Source of the DNA: Terebella lapidaria
Lineage: Eukaryota; Annelida; Polychaeta; Terebellida; Terebellidae
Direction: 5' to 3'
NCBI GenBank assembly: GCA_949152475.1
Contig: OX424570.1
Span: 23,184,694 to 23,248,693 of the forward strand
DNA: 64,000 bases
The position numbers were made by a program, and so were the translations under genes. The notes under the pieces were generated by a model that worked only from the letters and a program-made list of their open reading frames with translations, did not search any database and was not told where the DNA came from. Below, piece after piece: positions 48,420 to 58,984 of the stretch; the first letter of the stretch is position 1; each line of letters begins with the position of its first letter.

Positions 48420-49000
48420 ACAATCTTAGTTTTAAGCATTGCAGGTGACATTACCGACATATGACCTTGAGATTTACCAATCAAGTTCATGTTTGTGAAC
48501 TGCAATGTCATCATCAGGTTTGCTTAATAGGACTTCATAATATAAACATAAAAGCTCTATCAACAAGTATTTTGTCTGTAGAGGTCATTTTACACATGTC
48601 AGGTCAGGCCAGAGTGTGACATTTGGCCTTCAAAGTCACATATAAGGTCAAATTCGAGGTTACAAAAAATGTGCCATAAATACATGACTGCATGTAAGCT
48701 TATACACAATCTTAACCTGTATGTGCAAGTGTTTAAGTCTCAGTGGCTAATTTACACATTTCACATCGGACATTTAACACTCAAGGTCATCCAAGGTCAA
48801 GCACAAGGTCATCATCAGTTGTTCCATATATGATTCCTATAAGCTCATAATGCAATCTCAAGCTCTATCTACAAGCATTTCATCTGTAGAGGCAAATTTG
48901 GGCATTTTTTACCGTAAACTTTAAAGATATAAATGTGGACGGACGACGGCCGGATGGACGGACGCCGGACACAACGCCATGCCAATAGTTTTTTTGTGAC
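48420..49000 (+). repeat. GGACGG-tailed dispersed repeat, copy 2
   Basis: Contains repeated AAGGTCA words, TTTAAAGATA(T/A)AAATGTGGA, GGACGG units and ACGCCATGCCAATAG as in copy 1 (905-1165). It lies wholly in intron 1 of the transposase gene. Confidence 0.7.
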
Positions 49001-49688
49001 AGTGCGCTCGCTATGTTGATAAGAATGATTTGAAAAATTATAATGACACGAAAACATATTTCATTTCTGGGATATTGAACATGTTGTGTTATCATGTATA
49101 TCAGATTGTATTTTTTTGGCACATGGGATATTTTGCGTTGTCCCTGCTTGTAATTATATCACTGGGGTTTTATTTGCAGGAGAATCATTCAAAAGTTTAT
49201 CCCACCAATACAATACTTGTTGGGCGAAACAACCATCGGGAAGATCATCCCAGAAACCTGTGCCGCAATCTATGAGGCCCTAAAAGGAGAACATCTGAAG
49301 GTAACACTTGAATGTATGTAATTTTTATTCTGGAGATCTTCATCTGGACAGACTTGTTGTGTGGATTCTACCAGTCAAGTACATTTAAAACCAGCAGGTT
49401 ATATTATTTCTTCCTCTATGAATTGTACAGTTTGCTGCTAATCTCACAATGAAAGTTTTTTCCTTATCAAAACTGGCACTAGGGTCACTAGGAAAACTGA
49501 ACGAAATTATAAAATATAGGTATAATTGGTCTAAATGGCGACGAAGCCAATGAAATGGTCGAATCACACATATTTACATTAGCTGTTCAACAATTCAGTG
49601 AAAGTAGCTCTATAACGGCCTTCATGTTGATTGAAATCAGGAGCAGGCGCAGCAGACATTGTCTGTGGCGTGTCTGCCGGGTGTTGAA

Positions 49689-49778
49689 AGTAAGTATCAA
49701 TCTGTTACCACCAATACAGTCAAATTTTGATGATGCCAATAACAAACGTAAAATACAACATTTTGCAATAGAAACAAA
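49689..49778 (+). repeat. short dispersed repeat, copy 4 (longer form)
   Basis: Identical over about 88 bases to 50055-50145, starting GTAAGTATCAATCTGTTACC. Together the two copies enclose 277 bases in transposase intron 2. Confidence 0.85.
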
Positions 49779-50054
49779 GCCCGACCAAATAGTTTATCCA
49801 AAGACACACTGGCGTCATCAGGGGCAGACAGTGTGTTGAATGTAGTTGTTTCTACTGTACACCTGATGGAATTAGTATACAACTGCCCAACAACCTATGA
49901 AAATAATTTAGAAATCCGAAACAAACCCCATGAAACAGATATATGACAAGTACATAAGTACCTAATCACAAGCCCGAAGGCTACTGAGTTGATGGTATCC
50001 TCGGGGACAGATTTAACGTCCGCCAGCAGTGACACCAACTCAGTGGTATGAATG

Positions 50055-50145
50055 TAAGTATCAATCTGTTACCACCAATACAGTCAAATTTTGATGATGC
50101 CAATAACAAACGTAAAATACAACATTTTGCAATAGAAACAAAACT
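50055..50145 (+). repeat. short dispersed repeat, copy 5 (longer form)
   Basis: Read on the - strand it directly follows the BESS region of the MADF gene (after PYAPTPAQ) and supplies the present stop codon. It therefore appears to interrupt the original C-terminus. Confidence 0.8.
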
Positions 50146-51529
50146 GTGCTGGTGTTGGGGCGTATGGTTGGAACGATTGGAGTGGCATTTGTTGTCCAAT
50201 TTGAGCCTGGAAGATTATGTTCTGTATTTGATTTTTGACTATGGCTTTGGATCTATCATTCGTGATGGTTCTGATCTCTCCAGCTATATACTTTCCGAAG
50301 AGTTCTTCTTGATCATCGACCGGCTTCATTGTTTCTTCCGTACTACAGTCATCAACTTTTTGCACTAGGCCCTATATCAGTGAAAGTTCTTCTTCTTCCA
50401 GTTTGCGTTTTTTCGATGCGGTTGGGGCAAGCTTCTTCATCGTCCTTTTGACTGCCTTCGTTATGTTTTTTCCTGGAGTCTCCTCCCCTTCCTCTGCTGA
50501 CGCCACAGAACTTGGACATGATGAATCATTCCCCTGCGAGATAGACAAAAATATGTTAGATGTCTATTTGGTGTCTATTTACGTAACGAATCATAAAATG
50601 GTACAAGCTAATCTTTGTACATTACTTATCATAGTATTATATTCCGAACCCGACAGTATTGTACGTTTTAATTTTATTCAATTTTATGTAGACTTTTACA
50701 GGTTCCGTCAACCAAAGAAGAATGGGTTATTGTTGCTGACGAATTTGAACGCAAGTGGAACTACCCACATTGCATTGATGCTTTGGACGGAAAGCACATC
50801 TTACTTAAGCAGCCAGCAAACAGTGGATCAACATTTTATAATTATTAACACACGTTCAGTGTGGTTCTCATGGCATTAGTGGATGAGAATTATAATTTTC
50901 TATATGTCGACGTGGGATGTAATGGCAGGGTTTCGGACGGGGGAGTTTTCAACAGCTGCACTCTAAGTAGGTTCCTCGAGGAAGGAAATCTGGACATCCC
51001 TCCACCATCCCCAGTCAAGTTCAATGGTGAGACGAAAAATCTGCCTTACGTATTCGTGGGAGATGAAGCATTTCCGCTCAGAGAAAACCTTCTGAAACCC
51101 TTTCCACACCGAAACCTTGACCCAGACAAGAGGATCTACAACTACAGGACATCTAGATCCAGGAGAGTCGTTGAAAACGCTTTTGGGATCTTGTCGAACA
51201 GGTTCCGAGTGTTCCAGAGCCCTATTCCGTTACCACCAGGCAAGGCTGTACTGGTTGTACTGGCAGCGTGCACCTTACATAGCTTTCTCAGGAAGAGCAG
51301 GGCAGTTCAAGAAGAAGATGAAACCCCAGCAAGAGTCGGAACATCCAAATCAACTGCTCAAACTGGGATCCAGCAAGTACATGATCAACACACAGGAAAC
51401 ACTTCAACGAAAGCCAAACGTGTTCGCGATGATTTCTGTCTGTACTTCAACTCGCCCGAAGGTTCCGTCGAATGGCAAGACAGTATGATTTAGACATTTG
51501 ACATCTAAAAAAACCAGGATGACTGTTTG

Positions 51530-51990
51530 AATATGTCTGGCGGGCGTAGGTAGGGGCGGTGTGAGTGTGGATGGATATGATGGCTTGTGGTGGGTGGGTG
51601 TGACAATGTGTGGAGTGGATAGGTGTGTTGTGAGTGGGAGTGGGTGGGGTGGCGTGCGTAGGCAGGTGTGTTGTGATTGGTAGGGAGGATGTGGGTGGTG
51701 GGGTGGGGTGGTGGGTGGTTGTTGTGAGATGTTGTTGGTGGGTACGGGTAATTGCTGTGTGGGTAGGCAGGGGTGTTGTGATTGGTAGGGAGGATGTGGG
51801 TGGTGGGGTGGGGTGGTGGTTGGTTGTTGTGAGATGTTGTTGGAGGGTATGGGTAATTGCTGTGTGGGTAGGCGAGGGTGGTGTGATTGGGTAGGAAGGG
51901 TGTGTGTGGGTGGGGTGTTATAGGGTGTTGTGGGTGGGTATGGGTAGGTGCGGTGTGGGTAGGCAGGTGTGTTGTGGCTGGGTGTCTGTT
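51530..51990 (+). repeat. G/T-rich minisatellite
   Basis: The + strand is almost free of C for 450 bases, with GGTGGGTGG words. A unit of about 120 bases (GTAGGCAG(G)GGTGTTGTG, GGTAGGGAGGATGTGGGTGG, GTGAGATGTTGTTGG) is repeated twice, with partial copies around it. Frequent G-runs could form quadruplexes. It lies just 3' of the transposase stop, inside MADF intron 2. The 86-codon open frame in it is a composition artefact. Confidence 0.88.
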
Positions 51991-52589
51991 ATAATCATTT
52001 ATTGTGACATGATTCCAAAACTCAATATAACCCCAAACATTGATGTTATATACTTACATCCAAATTCGAAATTGACGACCTCGATGTAACGAAAGGGCTG
52101 AGAAAGTCTAGTCGTTCCTTCAGCCACTTCTGTCTCTCCGTCAGTCCCTTTCCTTCCGACCCACTTGGTCCCAGTTTGCGAGTCTTTGAAAACTGAGTAC
52201 GAAGTGTTTTGGTTCTCTTCATGACTTCTTCAACTAAAATATAGCCAAAGCAAAGATTACATTTCTTATGATTGTTCGAATATACGTTACCTGAACATGG
52301 TGTTAATGATTGATATTAGAGTACACTAGATGTGTAATTTGAAACTATTATGAAATTGTTTTGGAAAACGATTTTACACGATAAATCAATATCAATAAGT
52401 TTTACACAATGACTCAATATCAAATTTCAAGCCCCAAAGAGTGTACAACAGATGATAACATCTCTCACGATAGCAAGGCAGGGTAAGTGAAAAACGTATT
52501 TTGTTGCTTCTATGTTTCCTGTTGCTTATACGAAGGGCTGTGGTTATGTGATGGACATTTTAGTTTACATGATCATGTTCCGATAAGTA

Positions 52590-53100
52590 ATTGCCATGGC
52601 TTTGTGTCCGTCGTCAATCAGTCTTTCGTCCACATTTTTATCTTTGAATTTTAAGGGCGAATCTTTCTGAAATTTTTGAAAAGTGTCTAGGTATAATTAG
52701 GGCATTTCGAAATTTTTTGTTTCACTTTTAGATTTCCGGACGATAACTCAAAACACCTCAACGTATCTCCGGGAAATTTTTACCATTTATCAGTTATATT
52801 ACTTAGATGAACCCTATTGTTTTGGAGCTGGTTTCGAGGTCCGGTTAGTCAGTGAAAAACAGTTCCGTACTAAATCAATTCATTATCTGTTTTGAGTCAG
52901 CACCAAAAAATTCCATAATTGGTAACATTTTTCATCTATTTTTTCTGTCATAAAGGGATCGGTGCAGAGTAAACTAAAATACCTGAAATAGAGTTTAAAT
53001 ATTGAGACAATCGAATGGGAAATGACGTAGAGTCATTTCGATGGTGACCTTCAACTTGACCTTGCATTGATCTGCAGGGTCAAAACGACAATTTCGGTGA
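52590..53100 (-). repeat. GGACGG-tailed dispersed repeat, copy 3 (inverted, diverged)
   Basis: Read on -, TTTCAGAAAGATTCG, AAAGATAAAAATGTGGACGA, GACGACGGACACAAAGCCATG follow in the order of copy 1. Inside MADF intron 1. Confidence 0.65.
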
Positions 53101-53123
53101 AAATAGCAGTTGTGGCTCAACAC

Positions 53124-53550
53124 CATACGGAGCCTCTGAGAGGACATGGAAGAAATATTTTTAACACATTGTTATTGCGTTCCCTTGCAATAATATCGCG
53201 TTCCCTCGCAATCTGGATCGCATTCCCTTGCGATCTTATTGCGTTCCCTCGCATTTCTTATCGCATTCCCTCGCGATCTTGTAGAAAAACCTTCTCAGAA
53301 GTCATTGGCGTCAGCGAGGGAACGCAATAAGATCGTGAGGGGACGCGATCCGGAATGCGAGGGAACTCAATAAGATCGCGAAGGAATGCGATCCGGAATG
53401 CGAGGGAACGCGATCCGGAACGCAAGGTAACGCAATAACATCGCGAGGGAACGCAATATTATTGCGAGGGAACGCAATATTATTGCGAAGGAAACCAATA
53501 AAGATATGTCAAAAAAAAATTCTTCCATGTCCCTTCAGCAGCTCCGTACC
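53124..53550. mobile_element. foldback element with GCGTTCCCTCGCAAT array
   Basis: Ends CATACGGAGC..CTGA.. GGACATGGAAGAA on the left and the complement on the right (to 53550). The left half holds tandem units of GCGTTCCCTCGCAAT with spacing of about 22-25 bases; the right half holds the complement (GAGGGAACGCAAT), so the 427 bases fold into a hairpin. A stray unit recurs at 53852-53880. Non-coding. Its build (palindrome of short arrays) parallels the unrelated element at 15598-16071. Confidence 0.82.
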
Positions 53551-54107
53551 ACCATGATTTCAGTTCAGCTAATTTTTGGCCAAGGTCAATTGCATTGACA
53601 GATGGGTATCCTCCTTCTCTTTTATATTTTGAGACAATTTCAAGAAAAGGAAAGATTGACTATCATAATTTCTGAAAGGTTATTGTATTTCTATGACAGA
53701 TATATAAATCTCAAATGTAAGTAACAATGGAATCAAAACCTAGCATGATGTGTGTGAGCTTTTATTTGGGGAAAGATTCAATATGCATTCAGAATATACT
53801 AGTATGCTGCTAGTGTTTGGCGAATCATATAACTGTCGTCTGTCGGTGTCTGCGTTCCCTCGCAATAATATTGCGTTATTCCAGTATTGGTGGTTTTGTT
53901 ACACTCTTCAGATTCTACACAATTGTAAAACATTTGCTCCAGGTCTACTATTATACTATGGCCCTGCGCGGAGCGGTCAAACTGACCCGCACTAACCAGT
54001 CCCCGGAAAACATTCCCGAAGTTCAGAACCGCACCTATATCTTTGGACTGCTGGTACTCGTACATGATTCCGCTGGTTACAGAACAAACACAGTTTTATG
54101 CTATAAG

Positions 54108-54830
54108 CCTAGTAGTCAGGAGGAAATTACACACAGGGTGGAAACGTAGTACAGACTTTTTCTGTCGATTGGTATGGCTTCATAATGGTCTAAGACAACC
54201 TTTTTCAGAGGGTGTGTAAAATTTTCTCCTGGGCTAACTTTTTTATGGCCTTTTTCAAAATGGCCGACATCGACACTTTGGTATTTTAGGAAAAAAATCA
54301 AAATTATAATCCTGGCATAATGCTTTCGATCTATTAAGGTGACATTTAGTTATATGGAGATATATTCTTCATAACAATACTAATAATACTGATTCAAATG
54401 CCCCAAAAATGGAAAAAATCCAAGATGGCCGCCAAATTCTCGCCATTTTTACACAAATGCTCATAACTTCTTGCCAAATTGAGATAGGAAGCCAATTTTG
54501 GTGTCTAACCCTGGGTTTTGGGGTATGAGGATTTCAAATATATAACCAGTTTTGTGATTGGATGGCTTGAAGCTGCTCAGAATCCAAGATGACTGTCAAA
54601 TTTTAGCCCGATTTCACAAATAAGCACCAATGACCGTCATATGTATCAAGATAACAAACCTACTCTGGTGGCCAGTCCTGGGCTTTGGGGTATGAGGGTG
54701 CTACTTGAAGAAATACTCTTGTGTGTAGATAGTGACTGGCCAAATTAGAGGTGTTCAAAGGCGAAGATAACCATTAATCAATATGAAACATGTAAACGAA
54801 CCCGTCTAATAGCACCCACTCGCACAAAAT
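54108..54830 (+). repeat. left inverted-repeat arm of Rep/helicase element
   Basis: The best block is AAAATTTTCTCCTGGGCTAA and TGGCCTTTTTCAAAATGGCC; homology fades inward after CTAATAGCACCCACTCGCAC. Confidence 0.88.
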
Positions 54831-54929
54831 TAACAGAATCAACCACTATCAGACAGAAAAAAAAATTCTGAGCCAACTCTTCGGGAGGTTTGTTGGTGAT
54901 AAGGCACGGGCATTGATGCCAAATTGGCC

Positions 54930-57310
54930 ATTGTCAAATCAAACACACACATTGTGGTTGGCCTAGAGGTGTGGATCCTTCGATGATCCTCAAGACCGTT
55001 CCCATGACGCCACTCACCAGACCATCCTCTATATTGGGATTGCTCATCATAGTCACCATGGAGCCCTCACAGAGTGTAACATCAGCAGAAAGGTTGCATT
55101 CAATGGTACAGGTGTTGTATTCTTCTTCAAGCCAATCTATTCTCGATAACATTCACAGCCACAATCTTCGATTTCTGTCTGTTCAAAGAATCAGTCATCT
55201 TTACATTATGTGCAGCAGCAACTTTTTGGAAAAGAAACACATGAAGTACATCTGCTTGGATCTGTGGTCTTTAACATCTCCTAATTTTCAGAGCTCTATG
55301 ATTCAACATCTCCGAAAACGATTTGTCATTTTTTTGTCTCATTATGTCGGTCAAAGTAGTAACCTTGAAGTCCCAAGGCTCTGCAAGGGCAGCTGGGTCT
55401 CAGTATTTGTCCTCTTACATGCGGCAGTGGATAAAATCACTGACTGCCAGAATCATGAAGAACTCTTGTTTCTCTTGAGTTGATCCAGACGACCTCTGAT
55501 GAAATTCAGCATGCCTCTGCTGAGATCTCATCAATGAATATCAGCTCGAGGTTTTAAACCTAACCTTTGGGGGCAGTGATGCGCTCTTCAGCAAGTGGTA
55601 TATGCTTTTGTCCCACACCCCTTTGCATGGAAGCATGGTTCCGCCACTGATAGTAAATGCTGCTTTGCCAGTTGGAGCCACACATCGAAGCTTTGATGAT
55701 ATAAAACTTTTCTTATCCAATATATTGAAAGTCCCCAGACATTTTACATTCATCTATCGATGCACCACTAGCGAGTATGAATGAAGACTTCCCCCTGCAT
55801 ATTGTTCATGCACTGCATGAGAACTTGAGCCTGGTTCTATGGGATTGCCAAGATGCTGTGTTCTACTGACAATTGAGCGCATTTTGGTGTTGGAGCTCAG
55901 AGGCAGGCCACTCAATCTGGCAGGTCTTCCAGACTGATGTCCTCGAGATAAGCGTCGTCTAGGTTGGCTTTTGTTTCCAAGCGTCCAGCCGCTTTCTGGG
56001 GGCAATGTGTGCCAAGGCATCTTCTGCAAGATGATTTTCTTGGATCTCTTCATGGCTACTTCAACCTCTTTGATATTATTTCCAACTAGCGCTTGCTTGT
56101 CTCTGATAATGTTGCTGATGCTTGTCCTTTCACCATAGTAGGAAATGCTTCCACTCATTTAAATCCATTTCAAAGTGGTGAAGATGAAGAACCACGAGAT
56201 TCTGATAGTGCTTCTCACTGTCCCTACAGGAAGATTTCCGTCTTGAGATCTATCCTTTATTCAGAGCAAACTTCAATGAAGCATATGGAAAATTGGACCG
56301 GTTGTCGTTGTTATGGGTAGAATTTTCTTCAGATGGTTGATATTCTCTACCTGGTTTATTATCAACCTTGAAGAGGGATACAATTTCAGCCAGACAGGTC
56401 TTTGAGAATATCTACAGGAGGGCGTGCATGGTACATGTACATGTACCTGTCTAGTACAGATGTACAGTGTAGCCACACGTCTTCACTGCCTGGATCTCAG
56501 TGGCCCAGCAGTAAGAGTGGAAGTGTCAGTCTGGTGCTTGTCGGATCTGAAAGTATCCAAACAACATCCTGACTACAGTTTTTGAGAGGTGTGCCTGTGG
56601 CCTTGTAAATAGCCTTCGTGACACTCATCTCCCTGTTGGTCAGGTATGTTTTGCCGAGTCACTGTAGCTGATCGTCTGTCTTATCCCAGCATATTGTGCT
56701 CTGCATGGTTCTTCATTGAGGAGCTGACCATCTTCACTCTTGCTTCTTGCTAATATGACACAATGTATCGAATGCAGGCGTGTGCATCAACAACATATTG
56801 TAAGTCAAAATTAGGATTCCAGGCTTTCAAAGGGTTTTGATTTGTACTGACTTACCCATCAGTGGTTAGGCTTATGTACAACCATTTTCGTGGAGGCTAT
56901 AATGTTCCAGGTTATAATGTTCCAGGCTTGTTCGTCAGCAGCGTTTTTTCACTCATCTGGTTCAGTGTCTGCTGGAATGGCACATAAAGGTCTGACAAAA
57001 AGGTGGACGGGGTTACCTGAACCTGTAGGTCCTGTTACCCTTTTTGCATGACCTTGTATAATTCTTGGAATGAAGCTGAACATCATTTATAATGTCATGT
57101 AACTTGCTGTATCTCGTCTAATCAACGTCTTCTGTGTTGATAGATTTGGTAATAACGTCAACAACTTCCTCATTAAGTTATATGTCCAGTTTAGGAGGAT
57201 CTTATACTCAGAAAAGGCAGTGAATGTAAGTACCAATGTGAGGCAAATCTCCTTGTAGAAACTCAGTTGAAACAAAGTAGTCACAGACTTTGCCAATTTG
57301 ATTTGATGGT
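54930..57310 (-). pseudogene. Helitron-type Rep + PIF1-like helicase gene, heavily decayed
   Basis: Read right to left on -. Near 57290-57060: GKVCDYFVSTEFLQ, LPHI..IHCLF, DPPKLDI, EEVVDVITKSIN, QLHSKNYTRSCKKGN, RPPF, which follow the Helitron-like N-terminal (Rep) domain around its HUH-type PHIH motif. Near 56830-56540: NPNFDLQYVVDAHACIRYI, LLNEEPCRAQ, REMSVTKAIYKATGTPLKN, matching the conserved linker region. Near 55700-55590: CVAPTGKAAFTISGGT, a helicase GKAA motif of PIF1 type. Near 55110-54960: VTLCEGSMVTMMSNP and GLVSGVMGTVLRI, the C-terminal helicase part. Many stops and frameshifts; the nucleoside-triphosphate-binding Walker A segment is not clear. Such proteins nick and unwind DNA for rolling-circle transposition. 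Not a host PIF1: the Rep part and linker are transposon-type. Confidence 0.82.
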
Positions 57311-57469
57311 GAAGTGATCATCAATTTCAAGGAGTTTTTTACTATCTGATCAAACATTCCGCAGCTACTATATGGTTTTATATGCCTAATAAAATATACT
57401 TGGTATTGATATGCCTAATATAATATACTTGGGTTTGATTGCTCGGAAAATAATTATGCCTGGTAGTGG

Positions 57470-58225
57470 TATTGTTTATTTTGAAGTGCGAGTGAGTGCT
57501 ATTACAGATAGCACTCACTTTGCATGTGTTTCATTAATAAGTCCTTATCTTGGCTATTGGACAGTTGGATAGCTTTAAACTGGCCAATCACCATCTACAC
57601 ACAAAAGTATTTCTTCAGGTAGCACCCTCACACCCCAAACCCCAAGACTGGCCACCAAAAATGCCTTCTTATTTTGAATCTGTGACGGTTATTGGTGCTT
57701 ATTTGTGAAATCGAGCTATAATTTGGCAGCCATCTTGGATTCTGAGCAGCTTCGAACCATCCATTCACGAAACTGGTTATTTATTTGGAATCCTCATACC
57801 CAAAAACCCAGGGTTAGACACCAAAATTGGCTTCCTATCTCAATTTGGCAGGAAGTAATGAGTATTTGTGTAAAAACGGCGAGAATTTGGCAGCCATTCT
57901 GGATTTTTTTTCATTTTTGGGGGTCTGATTCGGTATTATTAGTATTGTTAGGAATAATTTATTTCCATATAACTAATATGTATCATATTAGACCGAAAGC
58001 ATCATGACACGAGGATAATTTTGATTTTTTCCTAAAATACCAAATTTTCGGTGGCGGCCATTTTGAAAAAGGCCATAAAAAAGTTAGCCCAGGAGAAAAT
58101 TTTACACACCCTCTGAAAAAGGTTGTCTTAGACCATTATGAAGCCATATCAATCGATAGAAAAAGTCTGTACTACATTTCCACCCTGAGTGCTATATGCT
58201 CAATATTCCTCCTGACTATAGTAGG
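57470..58225 (-). repeat. right inverted-repeat arm of Rep/helicase element
   Basis: Complement of 54108-54830. The same internal two-fold repeat is present. Confidence 0.88.
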
Positions 58226-58435
58226 ACCTCCATTGTTTATGCCTCAAGACGCATCTTGTGACGGTTGACCAAGCACCCCTTATAATTTTCTGAACTCTTA
58301 ACCTCACATTTTGTTTCCATTATACTAAATAACAACTGGAAAATAAGAATCTTCTAGCCCCATGTAACGTTCGTGAATACATGTGCCCAATTAAGGCCTA
58401 AAATGCTTTCCATTACGGCTAGCTTCTTCTTAGTG

Positions 58436-58477
58436 TGTATGTGTGTGTGTGTGTGTGGAGGGGGGGGGGGGGGGGTA
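58436..58477 (+). repeat. (GT)n followed by G-run
   Basis: TATGTGTGTGTG followed by about 18 G; inside Harbinger, between MADF exon 1 and the Rep/helicase element. Confidence 0.9.
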
Positions 58478-58984
58478 ATTAGAACAATACGATAGATGTC
58501 AGCCTACATGTACAATCGTATTTGATCGTAGATTTAGATCGATCGTATAGGCCTACTTACCAGTTGTTGCCAGTTGAGCGGCGATTTCACCCCACAACTT
58601 CACTTTCATGTCCCTATTGCTATACTCTCGCGAGGTGTGGTCAAATAGGGGTCGCATCTCCGACCATTTGTCAACAAATAAATCTTCCTTAGCCTTTGAC
58701 CACTCCATTTTGAGATTTGAAAATCTTCAGGACATGGTCCAAGGCTTTATTGATATCTATATACATGTAGGGTGCATGTACGTCTATATCCCGGGAGAGC
58801 ACGTGAATCGAGTGTTGGTATGCATTGTTGCTAAGCACGACGCAGTCACGTCCCATAGATTATTTAAATATACGTATGTTCATTTATATTCATATTTATG
58901 TGTACAAGTGATAGTTTAACACTGTATGCCTATCATTCATCAATTTTATTTACATTTTTAGTAAGAACTGAGGAGTAATCGCTA

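Larger units (their letters stand above)
47796..51493 (+). pseudogene. HARBI1-like Harbinger transposase, 3 exons, two breaks
   Basis: Exons 47796-48114, 49180-49300 and 50702-51493; introns begin GTGAGA and GTAACA, end TTTGCAG and TTTACAG, and phases fit (LATG|ESFKSL; EHLK|VPSTKEEW). About 410 residues, as in the family. The N-terminus is Arg-rich, followed by the helix-turn-helix-like region (ISASERLAITLRYLATG). The DDE nuclease follows: first Asp in DALDGKH, second in VDVGCNGRVSDGGVF, Glu in RRVVENAFGILSNRF. Role: cuts and rejoins the transposon ends in the nucleus, with the MADF partner. Two breaks: a 5-base direct duplication (CAATA) in exon 2 near 49205 shifts the frame, and a TAA stands in exon 3 where the family has Lys (FYNYK; about 50845). 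The 1.07-kb intron 1 is enlarged by a dispersed repeat. Intron 2 contains the last exon of the MADF gene on the other strand. Confidence 0.9.
54108..58225. mobile_element. Rep/helicase element bounded by about 720-bp inverted repeats
   Basis: 54108-54830 is the complement of about 57470-58225 at roughly 85% by eye; both outer ends read TAGTCAGGAGGAA (inward). Between the arms on the - strand lies a decayed gene with Helitron-type Rep and PIF1 helicase regions. Each arm contains an internal two-fold repeat (for example CCAAGATGGCCGCCAAATTC and CCAAGATGACTGTCAAATTT). The element lies in MADF intron 1 of the Harbinger. Canonical Helitrons lack long inverted repeats, so the class is unclear. Confidence 0.8.
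50084..58708 (-). pseudogene. Harbinger MADF-BESS DNA-binding protein, 3 exons, broken
   Basis: Exons on -: 58708-58561 (148 nt), 52233-52058 (176 nt) and 50533-50084. Donors are GTAAGT twice; acceptors are TATTTTAG and TCTCGCAG; phases fit. Exon 1 starts MEWSKAKEDLFVDKWSEMRP, the first MADF helix; the domain continues over the junction (LWGEIAAQLATT|VEEVMKRTKTLRTQFSKTRK) and ends with RQKWLKERLDFL. Exon 3 has a Lys-rich basic stretch (KRTMKKLAPTASKKRKLEEE, likely nuclear localisation) and a BESS motif, DDQEELFGKYIAGEIRTI to IQNIIFQAQIG, for protein contacts. Such proteins bind transposon ends and bring the transposase to DNA. One in-frame TAG lies at 50372-50374, and the C-terminus is replaced by a dispersed repeat. 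Intron 1 (6.3 kb) holds two inserted elements. Intron 2 contains transposase exon 3 in antisense. Confidence 0.88.

Noticed and set aside
50403-50879. 158-codon plus-strand frame with a hydrophobic start
   Set aside because: Antisense of MADF exon 3 joined to part of transposase exon 3 in another frame; the first Met lies in the shadow of a Lys-rich exon.
51634-52089. 86- and 61-codon plus-strand frames
   Set aside because: G/V/W-rich translation of the G/T minisatellite, a composition artefact.
54971-55483. 170-codon plus-strand frame
   Set aside because: Lies antisense to the helicase pseudogene, whose minus-strand motifs are recognisable; no domain on +.
54930-57310. Host PIF1 helicase gene
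   Set aside because: The upstream Rep-like and linker segments and the many breaks mark it as transposon-derived.
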